64,000 nucleotides of DNA, taken from positions 8,099,399 to 8,163,398 of the forward strand of contig OZ007510.1 of NCBI GenBank assembly GCA_963931865.1, in the 5' to 3' direction. The translations under genes were made by a program, and so were the position numbers. Positions 44,878 through 57,200 of this stretch are shown here, in pieces. Numbering within the stretch: the stretch's first letter is position 1; every line of letters begins with the position of its first letter. A model generated the notes under the pieces. The model searched no databases and had not been told where the DNA came from. It saw only the letters and a program-made list of their open reading frames with translations. The DNA is from Axinella damicornis. Lineage: Eukaryota > Porifera > Demospongiae > Axinellida > Axinellidae.

Positions 44878-46503
44878 GCATAGATAATAGAACTACGTAG
44901 AAGGGATTGGAAACGCGCAAAAATTTTACGGGTAACCCTTGTCCTATGCTCGTTTCGGTTTGTGATGGCTTCGCGCACGAGCGTGATAATGGCAACTAAC
45001 CTTTTTTGGCAAAATGCCCCACCCAGTGTCAAAGTTCAGAGGAAACAGCGGTCACCACAGACAGCCTACTTGTAGTAGCAGCTGTCCAAGTGTCTGGGGC
45101 TTCAAAGAGCGGATGTGCGGAGTTGTGAATACGGGTTTTTATGGGATGAATACGTTTTACTGAGGTGAGTTGTGTTTGTGTAGTTTTTTAAGACTTCGTG
45201 TAAGTGCACCACTAATGGATTCGGTGGGGATAGGCTTGGCCTTAATGTTTACATGCCCTTATGGGATAAATTAGGTTCATGTCACTGGGATTATTAGGCT
45301 ATTGATTAAAATGTCGTGTAATTTCCCTTGGAAATCACGACTGTTTCCGTAGTTTTTTCCACAAACTGCTTCACTGTTTGTTAAATATTCTGCATTGAGT
45401 AGGTCAAGTACTGTTTACCATGCGCCCTTAACCACATGATTTGTAGAAATGGGTTCAAGAAGATTGCGACGTAGGGCCTATAAAATTATGTAATGAGCGG
45501 AAAAAAGCAAACCTAATGGCGGCCACCAAGAAAGGTAGTCTAGTTTTCTCATACACTTTCACTGCATTCTATTCCTGCAGATTGAACCCAGGATAACTTC
45601 GTCTACATTAAGGGATTCACTCACTCTAGCTACCTTCAGAGAATGGGTGACTGTAACCGGGTGCTCAATGTCATTGGGTTTGCGTAAAATTTTGCACAAC
45701 CAGATAGACATTGAAGGGGATTATTGATCACTCCATTCTTCTGTAAGGTAGAGTGAGTGAATCCCTTAATGTAGACAAAGTTATCCTGGGTTCAGTCTGC
45801 AGCAGCTGCGCAGGAACAGAATGCAGTGAATGCGTATGAGAAAACTGGACTATCCTTTTTGGCGGCCGCCATTAGGTTTATGCACAATTTTTTTGCTGTT
45901 TCTGCTCATTACATTTATAAGCCCTACATTGCAATCTTCTTGCACCCAATTCTACGAATCATGTGGTTAAGGGCACAGGGTAAACAGCACCTGACCTACT
46001 CAATGCAGAATATTTAACAAACAGTGAAACAGTTTGTGGAAAAAACTACACAAGGAGTTGTGATTTCCAAGGGAAATCATCCTTTTAGTCAATAGCCTAA
46101 TAATTCCAGTGGCATGAACCAAACTTACCCTACAAGGGCATTTAGACACCAAGTCCAGGTTGAACTTCACCCAATCCATAAGCACTACACTTATACAGTG
46201 TCTTATAAAACTACACAAGCGCAACTTGCCTCTATTCAACTATTAAACTGCTTCGCACCTCTGCGCTTCAACCCTTGGAAGCCTTGGACAGCTGCTGGTA
46301 CAAGTAGGCGGTCTGTGGTGACAGCTGTTTCCTTTGCACCTTGACACTGGGTGGGGCGTTTTGCCAAAAAGGTTAGTAGGCATTATCATTCCGGTACGAA
46401 GCCATCACAGAACCGAAACGAGCATGCAATCAGCATAATGACGTAGTACCCGTAAAATTTTTGCGCGTTTCCAATCCCTTCTACGTAGTTCTATTATCTA
46501 TGC
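44878..46503. mobile_element. 1.6-kb fold-back element with about 750-bp arms
   Basis: Left end gcatagataatagaactacg is mirrored by cgtagttctattatctatgc at 46503. Pairing continues inward: ccccacccagtgtcaaagtt with cttgacactgggtggggcg, ccacaaactgcttcactg with cagtgaaacagtttgtgg, and cattaagggattcactcac near 45610 with gtgagtgaatcccttaatg near 45760. Only about 100 bp in the middle is unpaired. The short direct repeat ctaca flanks it. No transposase frame is visible. Confidence 0.9.
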
Positions 46504-47876
46504 CTACAGCCACACCTACCAATATGCAGAATAATGAGATTCATGGGTTACAGTTGGGTATAACCCGCTAGTGTTGGACAGAGGCTCTGTTCTTAGCTAG
46601 CCTACGTCTGAACTTCTATTCAGAATCCACAGTTCGGTCTTTTTTGCCTGCCGTTAAACCTTTCTCACCTACAGGTTTTCTGGTGGTCATTTTTAGACGT
46701 TTGAGCACTTAAATGTTCAGGTTGTTAGGCTCACAGCTGCTCCCAGAGGTAATTTCAGCCATTCTAAGCAGATAGGTGACTGTAACAACACCCACTATTC
46801 CAGAAACATTCAGTCAAGTCTCACGGGTAATGCCAATTCACCAGGCTATAATAACTACAGCCAAGCACAGGCTTGGACATGTTGTTTCCACCCTTTGGAT
46901 GAACCCACCCACTCCCACTTGTCCAATGGAAGTGGAGTCATTGGACAGTATATAAACCACCTACTGTGATTTACCCAAGAGATCTTAATGGATGTTCACA
47001 CTTGCCATTTCTGTTCAGGTTGTTCAATAGGAAGTATATGCCTTTGTCAAGCTGTTTCTAGTTTTGCAAAGATTATAAATCTCATACAGTACCTGTTAGG
47101 AGAGACTGTATTTATACTATAGCACTGCCCTGGGGACATGTAAACACACCAGTGGAGTTCGTCGTTCTGAAGCGCTAGGACACATGTCGACAGGACGCTT
47201 CTAGTGCAACCTAGCGATGTGCATGCACCCTGTAGGTGGTGGATTGGGAAACTAAGGTCTGTTTTGGAATGGCCATGACCCTTAAATGATAGTTGACAAT
47301 CATAATTATCACAATAATAAATTAATTATTGAGATATCACAATTACTGTTATCCCTACTCGGATGTTCTATCAAGGGATCATCAGAAAATGGGCTATTAG
47401 CAAACAACCGTCCCAGAAGAGCTAAGTATGTGTTATGTCTTTGGAAGAACGGGTGGATTAAATTCCCGCAAAAATATTTTCTGGGGGGATCCGGAGGGGG
47501 GGGGGTATGCATATTTGATGGAGGCCACTGCCTTCCCTATCCACTTGCACTTCTGGTTGGGGTGGGTGCGCCTGACTAGTATGGCATGAGTGGTGCAGGT
47601 GTGCACCCATCCTGCCAAACCACTTCTAGAATAAAGCAAACTGTTAGTAAACACAGTAAACCGTCAACCTAGTTTCCTGGTGTTGTGCAATATAGAATTA
47701 CAAATCCCTACCTGCAGTGAATGGCGTTGACATCGAAAGCAGCCAGGACAGGGGTCGTCTCCGGTGGGGGCAGCAAGAGGCTTGTTCACTGCACTGTGTA
47801 CACATATGTACGTCCGCGCACGAGCCGAAGGGTTAACTTAAAAATTAAGTGGGTGGGGCTGCACCTGCTTTTAGAT
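46504..47876. other. Upstream region of the VWA3-like gene
   Basis: No exon was seen before 47877. The stretch 47350-47870 is also found as a partial copy at 26590-27050. A poly-G tract lies at 47495-47508. The reading frame is open from an ATG at 47721 into the first exon, so the exact start is uncertain. Confidence 0.5.
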
Positions 47877-48597
47877 ATGGCCTCGGGGAGGCTGGGGTGT
47901 GCTAGCAGTTCTACCGGACATACGCCTGAAGTGACTAGCATTCACAACTACGAGGTGTTGGTGAGTAGCTGGACAACAGACAAGACGTTAGGGGACAGAA
48001 CGTATATATACCAGCCCTAACCGAACCCTAACCACACCCTAGTAGCCCTACTGTACAGCATATGGCTTGGTTTCGTTTCCAGGCTCCTCCCCAGGTTTAT
48101 ATGTACAACAGATTATTCTAGTCACACAGTTGGTCTCTTGAAAACACGTTTTTATATATCAGCCTCAGGATGCACTTGACCTTCTTCCAAGTCCTGATCC
48201 CCGGATTGACGGAGGAGACTGGTTCCTGTCCTATTCCCTCGATTCTTTGCGGCTCACTCTGGAGGACATTGTGGAGGACTGCAAAGTGCCAAAGTGAGCA
48301 ATCACAGCAGGGAGGTAGTAAAACTGCCACAGGGTGAAATTTAATGGTGTGACAGGTTGCTGAGTGGTTAATGTATTCAAGTGATATTCAACTGCTAACC
48401 TCGTTTGAGTCCCACCAACAGGAGAATTACATCTCTTCTAGGAGTCTACTCAGCTCTACTTGAATAGCAAATCACCTGAAATAGTTTATACTGTGTACGT
48501 GCATCCTGAATTTGTAAAGCTATTGGTCCCAGGGTACTGTTTTTGTATTAGCATTCATTTGCTATTTAGAAGTCTCCTCATTCAGCCACCCGTTTAT

Positions 48598-48645
<48 letters not shown>

Positions 48646-51600
48646 ACATACCTAGCTCTGTGTGTATGTCTATCAACCCAGCTGTCACTGCTCTTTGTGA
48701 TGCTTTCTTGATTTGTTGCAGCAAACATGTTCTGGAAGAGTTCCCTTTCCTTCACCCCCTCTCTGTGTTAGAATCAGGGGGAGCAGTACCACCAAGGTGC
48801 GTGTGATAAATCCAACTGAAGCACAAACAACCACACATACTTAGTTATGATTACTGAGGCCCATGGTACTGTGGAAGTAGATACAGCAGTATTAATAGCT
48901 AGTGGAGTACTACAGTGAAGTGAACATGTTTTGCTGCAATGTTTCCAATGGACTTTGCTATTCTTCTTCAGACAATGGCAACAAACCTTGTTCGTTCCAT
49001 TGTGGTAATGTCGTACATGCTTAGCCAGATATCTCTGTGCAGCTGAAAGATCTATTGATCAAAATGTCATCATTGTTGCAGACAGCTAACTGCATGGTGT
49101 TTTTGTCTGTTTCCAGGGTAGTTCCAATTGCTCAACTTCTTTATCACCCCCTCTGTAGCCCGTCCAGGCCTCAGGCTCACTTAAACTCAGAGAAGCTCCA
49201 GTTGAAATGCTCACAGCTGAAATCCCTTATCAAGTTCTATGAAAACCGGATGGACTGGCTCTCGACAGGAAGCAGGATGTACTTTGGCCACCTCAACGGG
49301 TCTAGTGTGGCCCTTCTGGTTGAGGCTTCTGACCATCCCTTTCAAGAGCATGAGGAGTGCAAGGATGGCCTCAAATTGTTGATCGATGAGCAACTGGTTC
49401 AGAAAGAGGCAGTTTACCTCATGCAGTTTGGATCAGAAGTGAAACCTGCAAAGCCAGAGTGCCTGCACTTTTCAGCTAAGAAGAAAAGGTAATTGGAAGG
49501 TTGTTCCGATTGTAGCTACTACGAGTGTTCAAGCTATGAACTAGAGGACAGCACAGCACTACTTCTAGTCTCCTGTGTGGTACATGCATTCAGGCCAACA
49601 ATGATCTCTGACCCCGAGTGGGAAGTGGTTCTATGTCTAGAGTGCATATTCAACCCATACAAAGGGACCCACTTTTGATACCCACCGGAGGATAAATGGT
49701 GACGAAAAAATTCTTGGTCTGTGGTAGCCTTGTTCCCAGGCCATCGCCCAGCTTTTCGTCGCTTTCAGTACTGCAAGCGACGAAAAGCTGGGCGATGTAC
49801 ATATGCTGTCTGCTGTATTTACATTTCTGTCGTCACACTCACTTGATCTGTTCTATTCAATATCTGAATACGTTTTTGTCTCCCAAGCAGGTGCTCCGAG
49901 GCGGCATGTCATTGGCTGTCCTCTCTGGGAACTAGTAGCGGCTGTGACATGCTTGGGGCCCTGAGGGTGGCCCTCAGGCTGAAGCAAGTGGACACTGTCT
50001 GTGTGGTGCTCTCTAGCAGGTACTGCTGCTGACACAAGTACATGGATATATAACGATGCACATCCACATCTGTGGTTATGTTAGGAGATAATTGTGGACA
50101 AAGTACCTTTTTGTGTTGGAGTATCACTGTTGTAGTGACATAATTATATCCACAAGGGGTGGTCCCTCCCCGTACTCACAATCTGGGGCCCTCATGACCG
50201 CACATGACCAGTGCATATCCATGCATAAAAACATCAATGAGCCACATCTGCCTTAGTTTGCTTGACTATAGGTATGTTACTCAACCATAGGCAACATTAA
50301 CTCTATTAATTTTACAAAATGTCCGCTGTGACTCCATGGCTTTTCAATAAACCATGCCCATTGCAGCAGGGTATATGTCACCTAGCTGTCAATGTAACCA
50401 CTCCTGGTCACCGCTGTAGTATCACGGCTCCGACAATCAATTCACACAGCATGCATTGATACAATACGAGTCTGATTTATACAATCACCCAGACTCAAGT
50501 ATATACAATATAGCTAGATACAGACAGGGGACTAGGAATGTGTAGTCACAGCTGTTCACATTCTGCAAGATACATGAAGACAATGTATCACAACCACTAT
50601 ATGGATACAGAACACATTTGTACGCAGTAACTTCATACTTGGGAATACAAAATTTGCTAAGAGTTTCGTAAGGTTATAGCGCCATGTTATTTTTCATCCT
50701 TACAGGCCTAACCAGCCATTTGAGGTATTGTTGGAACACCTAGTTGAGAGGTTGAGTGGATGTGATGCCCCTCGGCTGCACATGGTGGCCTTTAACAGCC
50801 CTAAAGAGGAGACAGCTGTGAGCTCAGAGATTTGCATGGTGTCCACTTTTTCATGTAGCCTCGTTCCCAGGCCATCGCCCAGCTTTTCGTCGTTTATTTT
50901 TGTTTGTGCGTGGGTGAGCCTGGGAACGAGGTTATTTTTCATGCACTAGGTGAACTGTTCATGGCAGCTGCCGAGAATTACACAGTTTCTTATATACAGG
51001 ATGGTCACTTGTACCATATGCTCAGGTGGTACGCTCTGATTGTCTGATTGGCCAGTTTTGTACTTTGAATTGATTAGGTGTTCCTGTCAAGGCTGGCAAT
51101 GGAGACAGGAGGACACTACCATCGTTTTACCTCCACCTTCCTTGAGGACCTGAAAGTTTGTACTTACTACTTATGTATTTCTGGAGAATTAATTGTCTTG
51201 TAAACTCAAACTCCTCTTCGTCTTTTCCATCACCAGCGCTATGAAGTTGAGGACACTGACATCAGCAGAATTGAGGAGGAGATAAAGAGGTGGGCAACAG
51301 TACAAACTCCATAATAACTTCCACTTTGTTTCCATAGTGAATACATGCAGTGTGTCTCACCATGAAGAATAGATACAGCTGGAACATAGCTCAATTTACT
51401 TTGCATGATTACAAACACTTCATATCTTGCAGCACATGTGTATAATGCTCAAAAACATCCAGCATATTGTGCCTCCTCAAGGCGCCATCTGTCCGTTGCA
51501 TGCTCTCTAATTGTCTCACTGGTGATTTAGAAGTACCCTTGAGACGAGGTTAAATTAATGCGTGTTTGTTTCTCTGCTCAGGACCAAGAAAGTGCTTCAT

Positions 51601-54033
51601 GAGTTGAAGACTCTGGAGTCTGGCATTGTTGGAGAATCACTGCTGGGCATGCTCAGGGAGGTGCGTATGGTTTGATGCGATGGATGATTATACTGTGCAT
51701 GCAAGCTTGAGGATGTAAAGACTTGTATATACAGCTTTGCTTTGATGAAAGGTATGCCAGAGCTTTATACCTGTCTTTCTTGATTATCAAGGTCAGGCAT
51801 CCAGTAGCTAGTTGTAGGGATTAGTTAATAGTACATGAAGGCTATACCAAAACTGTACAAGCTTATGATGTACTGTATACACTGAGGTGTACTGCATGTG
51901 GTATATAATTATAGTACTGAGATGTGTTGTGTAGAATACCAAGATGTACTCTGTACACTGAGGTGTACTATAAGTAACTGAGATGTGTTGTAGTATATCA
52001 AGATGTACTCTAGTACACTGAGGTGTACTGTGGTATACTGAGATGTGTTGTAGTATACCAAGGTGTATTGTGGTATACTGAGATGTGTTGTAGTATACCA
52101 AGATGTACTCTTAGTACACTGGGGTATACTGTGGTTTACTTGGAGTACTTAGAGTACATCATAACACGTGTTGTGATGTAATGCTCTGTGGTGTATTATG
52201 TGATGTGCTGTGCTGTGATATACTGAGCAGTACAGCAGTATACTGAGATGTACACTGTATGCTAACATTTACTGACTGTGTCACCATCATATGCCAACTT
52301 CAGCTGTCCCTGACTACAGAATGGGCAGACGATGATGACTTCGTCCCACCTTCTGCCCCTCCCTCTGGGAAGCACTCCATGCCCTGCTCCACACCGCAAT
52401 GGCTGGAACAACATGGACTAGCAAGTAAGGCAGCCATATCAATCCATGTCTGCATAGTTGGTTGATCTGTATACAAGTACATAGCAGCCCCAAACCAATG
52501 ATGTACCGGTAATGTGTAAGTGCATGTATAATCAGCTAGGGAGCCAAAATTACTAGATTATATTACAGGCAGCAAACAGTTGATCACTAGGTACTGTTCA
52601 GCTCTTGGTAATAGCAGGCTTGGGACCCAGCCCTCAGAGCAGGCAAGGTCTGTGGTAGTGAGAGCTAGGACCAGCACTTAATTCTGCATCCTATACAGTG
52701 TAATGGAGTCAAATTCCATTATCCACAGTGACTGCAACATTTTAGCATTTTGAGTTACTAGACTGACCTGACCTGCAGGACATCGGCTGGGCCTCTACCA
52801 GTTCCTAGCACCCAATGCCTACTCTCAGCTGGAGACCTTCGTGGACACCATCGAGAGGAGGGTCACCTCACAGGTGTACGAGGTTATGCCACACTTTGAG
52901 TGGTCGGATGGCAGCTGCAAGTACCTCCACGTCGATGTGCCGCTAATGGAAGGGTACCAGGTAACTACAGCTTGTGACAATCCAGACCTCAAATACGGGT
53001 ATTGAACATGACAATACCTGATACAGCTGCTGCTGATACGGTAATATTTTTTTACCACTCGAACCTTTTCAGAGACAGCTAGAAGAGTTTATTGCTGACA
53101 CCCTACAAGTGAGGCTCAACTGGCTGCTGAGTGGAAGCAGAGTACCCTTTGGTGTCATCACTGATCATGAGCAAAGGTCAGCGCAACTCTTGATAGTCTA
53201 GCTCTCCCTCAATGATCCGTCTCTCCCTCAGTGATGCCACTCTCTCTTGTGGTACAGGATTCCCTTCTCCCTCAATAATCTCTCTCTCTCACTCACCCTC
53301 TCAACGCACGATTCCTCAGAGTATTTGTGGCACTCGACTGCTCCTACCTGGTGTTGCCTCAGATTCTGGTGCTGCAGCAACACCTCAGAACACTACTGGA
53401 GGATCAGCTCTCCCATGTCAGGGCATTCAACCTTCTCAGGTGAGTTCAAAGTTGCATGCATAGTGTCTCAATTCAATCTTGATCAGGTCTACTAACAGAC
53501 GAGGATACTAACCCCTCCATCCATCCTTATACTGTCTTCAGGTTTGGCAAGGAATGCAGTACCTGGAGGACTGACTTTGCTGAACCGAGCCGCCTCAACC
53601 TCCTCGATGCCTGGGAGTAAGACACAAACATCTCATGCTGTTCCGCCACAACTACATACATGCAGTTACCTTTATTCGTTCAACTCTCACTCTTCAGGTG
53701 GGTATTGGGAATGAGCCCGGCTGGTTCCTGTAATCTCCTTTCTGCTCTGCGACTAGTCTTTGAGAGCCAAATGATCCCTGAAAGTGAGCAGTAGATCTTC
53801 TCATGTCTTGGTCAGCAAACATGTGCTGCCCCTCCCTCCTCTTTCCTTCCAGTGGAGGATGTTGGATTGTACCTCATTGTTTCTGCCATGCCAGACCAGG
53901 ATACGGTTAGCCTCGTTCCCAGGCGCTTGGATACAATACTCCAGCATGATATTCTCCCAGAGGACTCACACACACCACTCAAACACGTACACAGGGCCTA
54001 ATAATACTAGTCTGTCTAATGATTATTGAGCGT

Positions 54034-54072
<39 letters not shown>

Positions 54073-54181
54073 GAGAGTTTGCATTTAAACAAGTTGTTAC
54101 TACTAGCCAAAGTGACTGTACTAGCCCAAGTGGAAAACTGCTAGCTTTTTGAACGCTAATAGCCAATAATTTTCAGGCTCT

Positions 54182-54212
<31 letters not shown>

Positions 54213-57200
54213 GGACACCCTCTGCAGCTATGTGGAGCAGCAGGTAGCTGGAAGGGGGATCACACTCCATGTGGTCTTCTACGACACAGAGCCTCTAGCT
54301 ACAGAGCTGGTGATTCCCAGGACGGATGGAGGGAGGTGGGGAGATGAGGGGGAGATGGAGGAGTGCTTGAGACAGATTGCAAAGGCAGGAGGAGGACGGT
54401 TCCACCACTTCAAGTTATCAGGTTAGAAGCAAAATATTATTGGATGGGAGACCGCCCAATACCACAGGATATGGGACGAGACTGTGTAGTATTCCCATCA
54501 GAATAGTAGATGAGTCCCATGCATTTCCTGCAGTTATACCCATATCTATTGTATACACTTTGACCAACCTTCCGGAGCAATGTCCATGTCCAAAGTACAA
54601 GATAGCTGTGGCTATATAGGTCATGCATCACTAAGCAACCAATAGGCACATATGCTTGCATGATTAAGCTGTCCGACATGGGTTGTCCAATATGGTCGGT
54701 GTTGTAAGGTTCCTTAACAGTGTTCAGTGCATGGGTTTCCATGGCAATTTCACATTAGGGGTTTCACAATAGCTGCTCCTGGCCTATCCCTACTTGTGCT
54801 CCACAGGTTCGGTGGAGGGGAGTGACATCGCTGCCATGATGGATGAAGTCTCTGAGGCTCATTTCTACCTGACGACTGCCAGGAATGTGGTGGGAAACTA
54901 TCGAGAATTCTGTAAAAGGGTACGTACATTTGTGGGATTAGGGACTGCAAAAGTATGCACCCAATAGAAGTAGCTAGAGCTGTTCCCAGGCCATTCCAAC
55001 TGCCAGTTCTTTTACCACTTGCTGTATGCAAATACGGCCAGTAGCCTTGTTCCCAGGCCATTCCCACCGTGCAATACGGCCAGTAGCCTTGTTCCCAGGC
55101 CATTCCCACCGTGCAATACGGCCAGTAGCCTTGTTCCCAGGCCATTCCCACCGTGCAATACGGCCAGTAGCCTTGTTCCCAGGCCATTCCCACCGTGCAA
55201 TACGGCCAGTAGCCTTGTTCCCAGGCCATTCCCACCGTGCAATACGGCCAGTAGCCTCTTTCCCAGGCCATTCCCACCGTGCAATACGGCCAGTAGCCTT
55301 GTTCCCAGGCCATTCCCACCGTGCAATACGGCCAGTAGCCTTGTTCCCAGGCCATTCCCACCGTGCAATACGGCCAGTAGCCTTGTTCCCAGGCCATTCC
55401 CACCGTGCAATACGGCCAGTAGCCTTGTTCCCAGGCCATTCCCACCGTGCAATACGGCCAGTAGCCTTGTTCCCAGGCCATTCCCACCGTGCAATACGGC
55501 CAGTAGCCTTGTTCCCAGGCCATTCCCACCGTGCAATACGGCCAGTAGCCTTGTTCCCAGGCCATTCCCACCGTGCAATACGGCCAGTAGCCTTGTTCCC
55601 AGGCCATTCCCACCGTGCAATACGGCCAGTAGCCTTGTTCCCAGGCCATTCCCACCGTGCAATACGGCCAGTAGCCTCTTTCCCAGACCATTTCCACACC
55701 AATGTATGCAAATACGGCCAGTAATCTCGTTCCCAGTCCATTCCCACAACTATAGTTTTGCTGTATGCAAATATGGCCAATATATAGCCTCGTTTCCCAC
55801 CACCAGTTGCAGTACGCCAAATACGACCATAATTATTTTACATACTGTAACCGATCAAAACCTGCCAGTGAGAATATGGTCTGGGAACAAGACTACAAGA
55901 GAAGTGCAGAAGGGAGTGTACCAGTTGCAGCCAACAAACGTTGATGCCTTGTAAGAAATAGACTACTGTAACATTCTTCCTCTCTCACACATTCCTTCAG
56001 AATGTCCCCCCTGCACCTCCACCCCTCTCAGAGGGCACCACATCCCCAGAGCATAGGGCAAGGCTGGCCCCGCCCCTTTACCCTCGACAAACCAATACCT
56101 CCCTGGCAAGAATGGTGAGACTTAATTGTGGAGGCATTGATTTGTGCATGACGACACTGTATAACTCCTTCCCGGGTTCTTCTTTGCTAACACACCCACA
56201 CACACACACACACATACACACACAAGAACACTTGTTTACAGCATCTGGGTGGCGAGGAGGCTGTGAGGAGAGACACACCTAACTCTAAGAAATGCATCAA
56301 AACCCGTTCATTTTACCTTGACCAAGGACTACGCAAAGGTGGGAGTGGCACTGTCTACTGAATCATGTGTCTATCTGTATTTACATGTGTACACGCGGCC
56401 GGTATATCTGCATGTTGGAATCCAAAACTGGATGATTTGCAGTAGAGCCTCAGTGATGAAAAGTTGGGCAAGGGTCTGGGACCGAGGCCAGGATGGTTAG
56501 GTATTATAGTCAAATTCATCTGAAAATGGATTGCACAGATCATCCAATTCAACTTGACCCAATATGGATTGTACAGAGTATCTTGGTTTGGCTCATCCAA
56601 GGATGGGTTGTAAATCCATGGATTGTAGTCTTGGGTTTGAATTCCAATGAAACTAAATACTAAAACCTTGATGGCAAAGGTTTGCTGGCTGACTGAGGGA
56701 GACATATATAGGCACCAGCAAGAGCGCATGATGACATCATCGTCATTGCGGCGGCGCGGAGGAAGAAGAGTGTGTAACTACACTATGGGTAATTACATCA
56801 AGAACTACGTAATGTACAATGATGGGAAAGTTATACCCAGAAGCACCCATAACTTTGGAGATTGAATCTTGTGGGGGATCTAGAGATAGCTCTGTATTCC
56901 TGACCTCAAGGATCAGGAATGGAGCTCTTTGATGGCGTACATACTAACTCTCCCCACCCAGGAGTTTCAGAGACATAATCAATTTATGTAGCTAATTTAT
57001 GTCACTTTGATTGGCACCATAGCTAAGGACAACTTTGGGATCCGTTCAACCCTCAGACAGTACAGTGGCAATGTTAATTCGATGGTCTAACATTCCGACC
57101 ACGTGACCGGAACTCCGCCGGCGCCGACCTGCCTGCAGCGCTGCGACAATGGCATCAAGTCACAGAAGTGCAAATAGATACAGGGAGTCGACATTAATAG

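Noticed and set aside
45826..46344. Open frames inside the 44878-46503 element
   Set aside because: They are short, unlike any transposase, and lie within the inverted arms, so they are mirrored by chance.
47721..48020. VWA3-like start at ATG 47721
   Set aside because: The frame is open, but the segment 47690-47870 is shared with a non-coding copy at 26.9-27.05 kb where the frame is not kept. The ATG at 47877 is preferred; uncertain.
55027..55715. Regularly repeated array resembling a CRISPR
   Set aside because: There are no unique spacers; unit follows unit directly. The surroundings are eukaryotic.
54750..55954. Long open frames of 230-356 codons on both strands with a repeated 14-residue unit
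   Set aside because: They are produced by the 42-bp minisatellite, whose period is a multiple of three. The real VWA3-like exons end before and resume after it.
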